From contig CDRNVI010000030.1 of the NCBI GenBank assembly GCA_977017575.1, positions 868,001 to 932,000 of the forward strand: a stretch of 64,000 bases of DNA. Reading direction: 5' to 3'. Of this stretch, positions 59,126-64,000 are shown in pieces (the stretch's first letter is position 1; every line of letters starts with the position of its first letter). Under the pieces are notes generated by a model that saw only the letters and a program-made list of their open reading frames with translations, did not search any database and was not told the origin of the DNA. The position numbers and the translations under genes are program-made. The DNA comes from Paramoeba atlantica. Lineage: Eukaryota > Discosea.

Positions 59126-61445
59126 TACTGTGACCCCCCCCTTTAATATGGACACTTTTTCGGCTTTTGTCCATAATAAAGGGGGGGGGGGGCGATGAAA
59201 GGGGTGTGAAAAAAAATTCGGCGCCGCTTCGCGGCACCTTTTTTACTTATAATACGACAAAAAATCAAATTTGTAAAATCCATGTCCAGGAGAGAGGGCG
59301 AGGAGAGCAGAGGAAGAGGGCGGGGGAGGAGGGCGTCAATGAGGGGTGAAGGGGCACTTCTTCATAAGGGTGAAGGGTACATGGAGGATATACATTATTG
59401 ATGTACACTATAATTAGGAATAAAAAATTAACAACAAGCAAAAAATCATGCATGCTCACATTCAGCTCTATATTCCGTGTAGCTATAAAGGTTCCATTCA
59501 GTTAAATTGTAGATGTTCTAACGTAAAAATCGAGCCCAAACTTCCTACTCATACAAAGTTTCACACAAATGAACTAAAGGTGGAAAGAAAGAACTTACGT
59601 TCACGACGGGAAAAAACAAGACCAACGTTAAGAGCTCACGTAAAAAAACCCACGTAAACTTATCACAACAAAATAAAATAACAGCCCTTTTACAATTCAA
59701 AAGTATCATCATACGCTACTGACTGATCCCACCCCTCTGTGTCCATGTCCCCGCGGTCATTGTCTGGATGAAGCATTAGTTGCCCCAAACAATCTTGAGT
59801 GTCAATTATTTCCTCATCGTGAAGCTCTTCAGTGAGGGCAGGACGATGAGACAGAGCACCGGGAACGCATGGTCGCCATGTTTTTGAGATATTTTTGCGT
59901 GTGAGCTTGTTCTCCACGGGAACTAAAAAAAGCAAGTTACACAGATTGTTTACCAAATGGAGCCCGCATTCATTCGTCATTGGTTGCTGTTGCGGCACTG
60001 CGGCGTATTTAATCTTCATCTCCGCAGAGAAACCTATCAGCGGACGCATGTGAATCATGATGCTGTTCAGAAAATCAGATCGAGCAGAGGGACAATATGT
60101 TTCGTAACTGTCGAAAACAGTTAGCCCAAACCTCTGGAAATTGACAAGGATAAAATGCCCATTAAAAATTAAAGCCGCGGCTATTCGACGAACCGATGTA
60201 ATATGCTGTTTTGGCTCGCGGCCCAGGCCTAACATCAACTGCGTCTGTCCGGTATTTAGGAACATGAGATGCCTGTCTGCATTAGGCAATTCCCGATATA
60301 CCTCCATTACGTTTTGGCAGAGCTGATCCACCGCGTGCGTGGTAAGACAGCTTTTGGGACGTCGAAATTTTTTCCACGTATCAACCAGGGTGGGAGGAGT
60401 CTCCTCTGTTTCCGGCACAACAATCGGCTCATTTCGTGAAGACTCTATTTGTGGTGAAATTTCCTCACGGACTTTTATCTCAGCTTTCGCTTTTCTGGTT
60501 GGTTCACTTTCGGGATCCTTCTCGCTCCATGGATACTCTGTAGCTGGTTGCTTGATGTACCTGCGGGCGGCGTTAAGAATAGTGTTGTGATGCTTTACCC
60601 ATACTCTCGAATGGGCCTCTTTTATCCACTCCAGCACCAAATAACGAGTTACCTTACACGAAGAGTTCTGTATTCGCCATGCACTGAGCAACTCATTGTA
60701 CGCCCTCTTAAATAGGCGATTGAATACTCGGTCGTGAATTTGGATCGCTTTCGTGCACCCGCCAGGAATTGTGTGCGGGTCACAGTTGACGGGAATATCA
60801 TCAGTGCGATGCCCCGTGAAGTCGTCAGTAACGATGGCCGTTGAAGATTGTTCCAGGGTAAGTGGCAAGTATCGGTGCATCATGCGGGGATATATATCAT
60901 CTCGCACCCATCCAGAAGAGCTCACATCAATAAATATCCCTTTCAATTTATTCGCGTAACTCGTCATTTCCGAATAAATTGTTGAGCTTTCTCTGCGCTT
61001 CGCTCCGTGCTCAAAAATTACAGTCGGGTGGAGCGGGTAAACTTCGTCGGCCCCTAAATCATAGACGCCCGCAAGAAATGCGGTTACTATAATGGAGGAC
61101 TATAGTGGATATCTAAAGAAGCGTGGACATTGCGCTCATTTGTAATCAACATTGTTGGATTACCTACCTGTGGCTTTGGGGGTGTTGCCTTAATCCAAGA
61201 GGTTAAGGGTCCGTCCACGGAATTCATTAGGTTGAAAAATGACTGAAATATATGAACATGACGAACTATGTGAAAGCTGATAAAATTACCTAGCTACAGA
61301 TACCCTAAAAAACAGAAAAAAAGAGACAAAAAAAAGGGTACGTCAAAAAAAAAAAATTGGCGCCGCTGCGCGGCGCCCGGTCGGATTTGTCCATAATAAA
61401 GGGGGGGGATACCCCCTGTCCATATTAAAGGGGGGGGTCACAGTA
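59126..61445 (-). mobile_element. Nested pogo-like DNA transposon carrying a Ulp1-like protease ORF
   Basis: Inserted in the RT box with TA duplication (59126-59127 and 61444-61445). Inverted ends CTGTGACCCCCC and the inner motif TTTAATATGGAC, which is repeated inverted at both ends (GTCCATAATAAAGGGGGGG). A hairpin GGCGCC...GGCGCC lies in both subterminal regions (59220, 61359). Removing the insert with one TA restores the RT frame across Leu-Lys-Leu-Asn-Leu-Trp. The element is 2316 bp without TA. Confidence 0.9.
59690..60967 (-). CDS. Pogo/DDE_1 transposase C-terminal part fused to a C48 (Ulp1-like) peptidase domain
   Basis: 425 residues from ATG at 60967; the same frame is open upstream to a TAG at 61100. 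Residues 10-90 have the DDE_1 blocks SSSGWVRDDIYPRMMHRYL, AIVTDDFTGHRTDDIPV (second Asp) and GGCTKAIQIHDRVFNRLFK (third Asp). Upstream codons 61099-60970 (LAGVYDLGADEVYPLHPTVI) continue the same domain. The first Asp and the DNA-binding part are lost. Residues 240-350 are Ulp1-like with GHFILV (His), LTVFDSYE (Asp), AVPQQQ (Gln) and TNECGLHLVNNL (Cys), so the SUMO-protease triad is intact. Confidence 0.75.
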   Translation of the reverse strand: MTSYANKLKGIFIDVSSSGWVRDDIYPRMMHRYLPLTLEQSSTAIVTDDFTGHRTDDIPVNCDPHTIPGGCTKAIQIHDRVFNRLFKRAYNELLSAWRIQNSSCKVTRYLVLEWIKEAHSRVWVKHHNTILNAARRYIKQPATEYPWSEKDPESEPTRKAKAEIKVREEISPQIESSRNEPIVVPETEETPPTLVDTWKKFRRPKSCLTTHAVDQLCQNVMEVYRELPNADRHLMFLNTGQTQLMLGLGREPKQHITSVRRIAAALIFNGHFILVNFQRFGLTVFDSYETYCPSARSDFLNSIMIHMRPLIGFSAEMKIKYAAVPQQQPMTNECGLHLVNNLCNLLFLVPVENKLTRKNISKTWRPCVPGALSHRPALTEELHDEEIIDTQDCLGQLMLHPDNDRGDMDTEGWDQSVAYDDTFEL

Positions 61446-63268
61446 AGCTTAAGAAGACCAGGAAGTTGTCGATCTATCTCGGTAGTAACCAGTTGCATGA
61501 CGAGGGAAAAAAGTAAAGGACCCAACGGATCCCCTTGTTGCACACCCTCCTTTGAAGAAATCTGACGGAAACCGTAAGTGAGAATACTCTCGGTGGTGTA
61601 ACACCATTCAACCCACGGGGAGAGCTCCGGGAAGTGCTCCCTCGTAAGTGCAGCAAAGGCAGTTCTTGAGATGTTGTTAAAGGCATTTCGCAGATCCACT
61701 TTACATAGCGTGAAATCAGAACTTCCCGCCTGAGAGGCCATCACGTGCCTACACAGGTGGATCAGGCGTTCGGCCCCTGCAGGTGTTGCGACTCCGTATT
61801 GATGAGGCCAGAGTAGTTTGCTTGCCTTTTCCTTTACTGCGGAGCAGGCCGCTTTGCTCACAAGTCGCCTTATTGTTTCACCGGCAGCAATAGGACGGAC
61901 ATCATTTTCTCCCTTTTCTAAGGCACGTAGTCTGGCGCCGCCGAAGAACTTCTGGACTTGGAGACAACCTTTCCCGGACAGCAAGAGGTTCATGACTTCC
62001 TTGAGATAGAAAAGCGGCTGTACCTTGTCATCAGGGTGTGCTGCTAAGGCGCTCTGGAGATGCTCAGGGCGGAGGCCCATGGTGCCAGCCGATGTTCCGC
62101 GCCGGAAACTGCGTAGTGCCTTTTCAACTTCGCCTTCGGATAGATGTAAAGGCTCTCCCTCTATGGGTCGGAATGTGACGGAAGATGATAAAGGCAATCT
62201 ACCTGGGTGCTTCGATTGGAGTTTTTCGTAAGTTTCTTCGGATTCAGGTGCCATCGGTGCTGCTGTAAGAGCTTGCATCGCACGGGAAAACTCCCCTTGT
62301 CTGGCCAGCAACTCGGCTCGTTTCGCCGCCTTGCCGGACTCGTCCACTTCCTCATCGTCGTTCCTCTCCCGCTTCTTTACCATTTGCGCAACAGATTCGT
62401 TCCACAGTGCCGCGTATTCCCTGGATTCCGAGCGATCCATGCGTTGGCCCGTTTTCGTGGTATAGGACGAATTTCCTTTTCGTCCCCCTCTTTTGGGCGC
62501 GGGCAGGACACATTTTGGGAGCATCGCTAAGCGTGTCCAGGCCTCAACCGAGTTCTCTCTAACCACTGCAGCCATTGTTTGAGTCAAAACAGAGGCCCAC
62601 TGTTGTTTGCATCGGAATGGTACATCTTTGCATGTGTTGATGGCGTAAGAGCAGACACAATCAAGAGACGGGAGCGAATCCCTGTAAATTTGGGAAATGA
62701 AAGCCTCTTCGGTTTCTGGCTCACAGGTTAGTGACGAGGTGTAAGAGCCCAAGGAGTCTTGACATTTTTCCTCATGGGAAGCTTTTTTATTGTGATCATA
62801 GTGCTTGCCGCATGAGGGGCATAAGAAACGTCCTTCTTTTTCCCACCATTCCGAAGGCACAGTATCGCTATGTTGGCTTGCGACATGATGGTAGTAGGCC
62901 TGCCACTTCCCTCCGTGTGATGCGGTGCTCCAGTTGCACACTTCTACTGGACAGGTGCGACGTCTCATTGTGTCTCGTCTAGCTGGTTGGCGAGTCTTGG
63001 AATCTTTACTAACCCCTCTCTCGAAAATTTTGGGCGTCGACTTTTGGCTAGAAAGAGGGCTTTTTCGTGGGAGAAGCCTCGCTGTGGCCATGGAATGTGG
63101 TTCGTACCGCTCTGGGGTTTGGCTTGTTACTTCTTGACCTTTGCCAGACGTATTGGGGGCACAGTCTCTTGATACGCTGGAATGATTTCTCTCTTCGTCT
63201 GCCGATAAAATCATCCCCGTGTCGGGTGTCTGCTTCTCTCGGTGCAAAGATTGTAGTGCCGTTTCCAT
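61444..63268 (-). pseudogene. Retrotransposon protein, N-terminal half (zinc fingers and RT)
   Basis: About 608 retrotransposon codons from ATG 63268, then transposon-derived codons to 61343. Two C2H2-type fingers lie near residues 106-135 (CPVEVCNWST, then HHVASQH) and 148-168 (CPSCGKHYD, then HEEKC). RT blocks: RPIAAGETIRRLVSKA near 455, CKVDLRNAFNNIS near 525 (first Asp), and GVQQGDPLGPLLFSLVMQ near 578. The frame is interrupted just before the Y-x-D-D box by the DNA element. The ORF may start further upstream in the intact family. Confidence 0.82.
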
Positions 63269-63501
63269 TTTGTCTTGCCAGGCCGGTGTAATATTTTCTG
63301 GTATGGGCGTCGTGTAGAGGGATTCATCGTATGTACTAGTTGCAGCGATAAGATGCTAATTACCCTCAAACTGGTCCCAGGAGCTGGCGTGTGCGTTTTC
63401 TCCTCTTGGGCAAAAAGGTCATCTTCTCGTATCGTCGTCGAGCCGCAGGAATCAGCCTCCCTCATTGTCCGGATAAAAGAAATAGGGAAAGAAAAATAAG
63501 T

Positions 63502-63520
63502 CAACAAGGTACAGAAACTG
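63502..63520 (-). other. Spliced-leader-like 19-mer
   Basis: Read on the minus strand: CAGTTTCTGTACCTTGTTG. It differs at two positions from the conserved 3' end of kinetoplastid and diplonemid spliced leaders as I know it. There is no GT donor after it, so it is not an SL RNA gene. It lies about 235 bases upstream of the retrotransposon start, where a trans-spliced leader copied into DNA would be. Confidence 0.35.
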
Positions 63521-63830
63521 AGGGTGTTGCTAATCCCTGGACAGTATGCTGCCCAGGGACACAGCAACTCCCCATTGTCTCGGCGTAGTAAACACGCCTT
63601 GGCTTGCCTGGCACTGTAATCGCCGAGAGAGAAAAAATATTTCTCCCCAGTCATTTCACAGCCCAGCATGCTTCCCACTTAAGGGGCCCGTTTCCGTATC
63701 CGAGTGATCTCCCCGGCAACACGTCTTTCGACGTGCGTCAAGAAGGCTGGGATACGGAACCAGGGTGTGCAAGTACGTGCTGTACCCGCACGTTTGATAA
63801 GCTCTTTTTTTACGGATTCTTTTTTAGCAC

Positions 63831-64000
63831 TGATCACAAAGATCACGAAGGCCACAAACGGTGGGTCACAAAGATCCCAAACACGAGATAACAAATAATG
63901 GGTCATTAAGATTTCAAGTGAACCGATCACAAAGATAACAAACAAACAAACAAACAAACAAACCAATCAGGTAATATACACATCCGATTACAAAGATCCC
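63831..64000. repeat. Dispersed GATCACAAAGAT motifs and a (CAAA)n tract
   Basis: TGATCACAAAGATCAC near 63831 recurs with changes near 63864, 63924 and 63984. A tract of eight to nine CAAA units spans about 63937-63963. It is cut off by the window edge. Confidence 0.65.

Larger units (their letters stand above)
56880..63352 (-). mobile_element. Non-LTR retrotransposon (restriction-like endonuclease type), split by a nested DNA element
   Basis: The reading frame of one reverse-transcriptase protein is in two parts, 61444-63268 (N-terminal) and 57309-59125 (C-terminal), separated by the element at 59126-61445. The 3' region to about 56880 is non-coding with structured repeats and an AT-rich end. 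The 5' limit is unclear; the frame is open to about 63352. It combines N-terminal zinc fingers, RT and a C-terminal Cys/His plus PD-(D/E)xK-like region, as in R2/CRE-type elements. Confidence 0.75.
63353..64000. other. Retrotransposon 5' flank and simple repeats
   Basis: No host gene. It holds the leader-like 19-mer at 63502-63520, a GC-rich part to about 63700, and short repeats near the right edge. Confidence 0.5.

Noticed and set aside
59126-61445. piggyBac-like element because of TTAA at the target
   Set aside because: Only TA is duplicated (TTA at one side, TAA at the other), and the ORF has DDE_1/pogo blocks.
63490-63680. SL RNA gene around the leader-like 19-mer
   Set aside because: No GT splice donor follows the 19-mer and the upstream half does not resemble the leader start.

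Overview
This window is nuclear DNA of a unicellular eukaryote with compact, apparently intron-free genes. Every recognisable host gene lies on the minus strand, with intergenic gaps of about 120-500 bp where transposons have not intervened. Only DNA transposons sit on the plus strand. A one-strand gene cluster of uninterrupted ORFs is what kinetoplastid and other euglenozoan polycistronic transcription looks like. Other hints agree: an alpha-tubulin ending in Tyr, a long XRN1-type exonuclease, a K+-type vacuolar pyrophosphatase, PEX1, and a long mitochondrial Met-tRNA formyltransferase. A 19-nt stretch at 63502-63520 also matches the conserved 3' half of the kinetoplastid/diplonemid spliced leader at 17 of 19 positions. 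The alpha-tubulin lacks Lys40, the axonemal acetylation site. That would fit a lineage without a flagellum (a Perkinsela-like prokinetoplastid is one option), but this is inference and the species cannot be named from the sequence.

Layout, left to right: a partial ORF, two LRR surface-type genes and METTL18-like histidine methyltransferase (0-4.2 kb); a MITE, an unrecognised probably mitochondrial protein and a dead Tc1 copy (4.4-7.9 kb); a TBC Rab-GAP, a complete Merlin transposon with target duplication, ALG3, a pseudouridine synthase and cytochrome b5 (8.6-16.3 kb); an LRR pair, one copy carrying a nonsense codon (16.5-18.3 kb); a tandem double mitochondrial carrier, an M29-like protein, H+-pyrophosphatase, a FYVE-type protein and a single carrier (19-29.5 kb); a decayed Tc1 element and an LRR gene (29.7-31.8 kb); XRN1, alpha-tubulin, MTFMT, an ER J-protein, PEX1 and long-chain acyl-CoA synthetase (32.5-48.6 kb). 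From 48.7 kb to the right edge the DNA is mostly mobile: inverted dispersed repeats, an LRR gene, MITEs, an intact Tc1-type element, a hAT fragment, and a non-LTR retrotransposon broken by a nested pogo-like element whose transposase is fused to a Ulp1-like protease.

The housekeeping genes do not form one pathway. They cover the secretory pathway (ALG3, J-protein, TBC), peroxisome/glycosome biogenesis (PEX1), lipid activation, mitochondrial transport and translation initiation, and acidocalcisome/vacuole energetics. The two most unusual themes are (1) a group of TA-flanked DNA elements that share a C-run tip (about CTGTCCCCCC) but carry different family-specific iterated inner motifs, some with terminator-shaped GC hairpins, and (2) a sharp switch from C-rich to G-rich strand composition inside several of the GC-richer genes.
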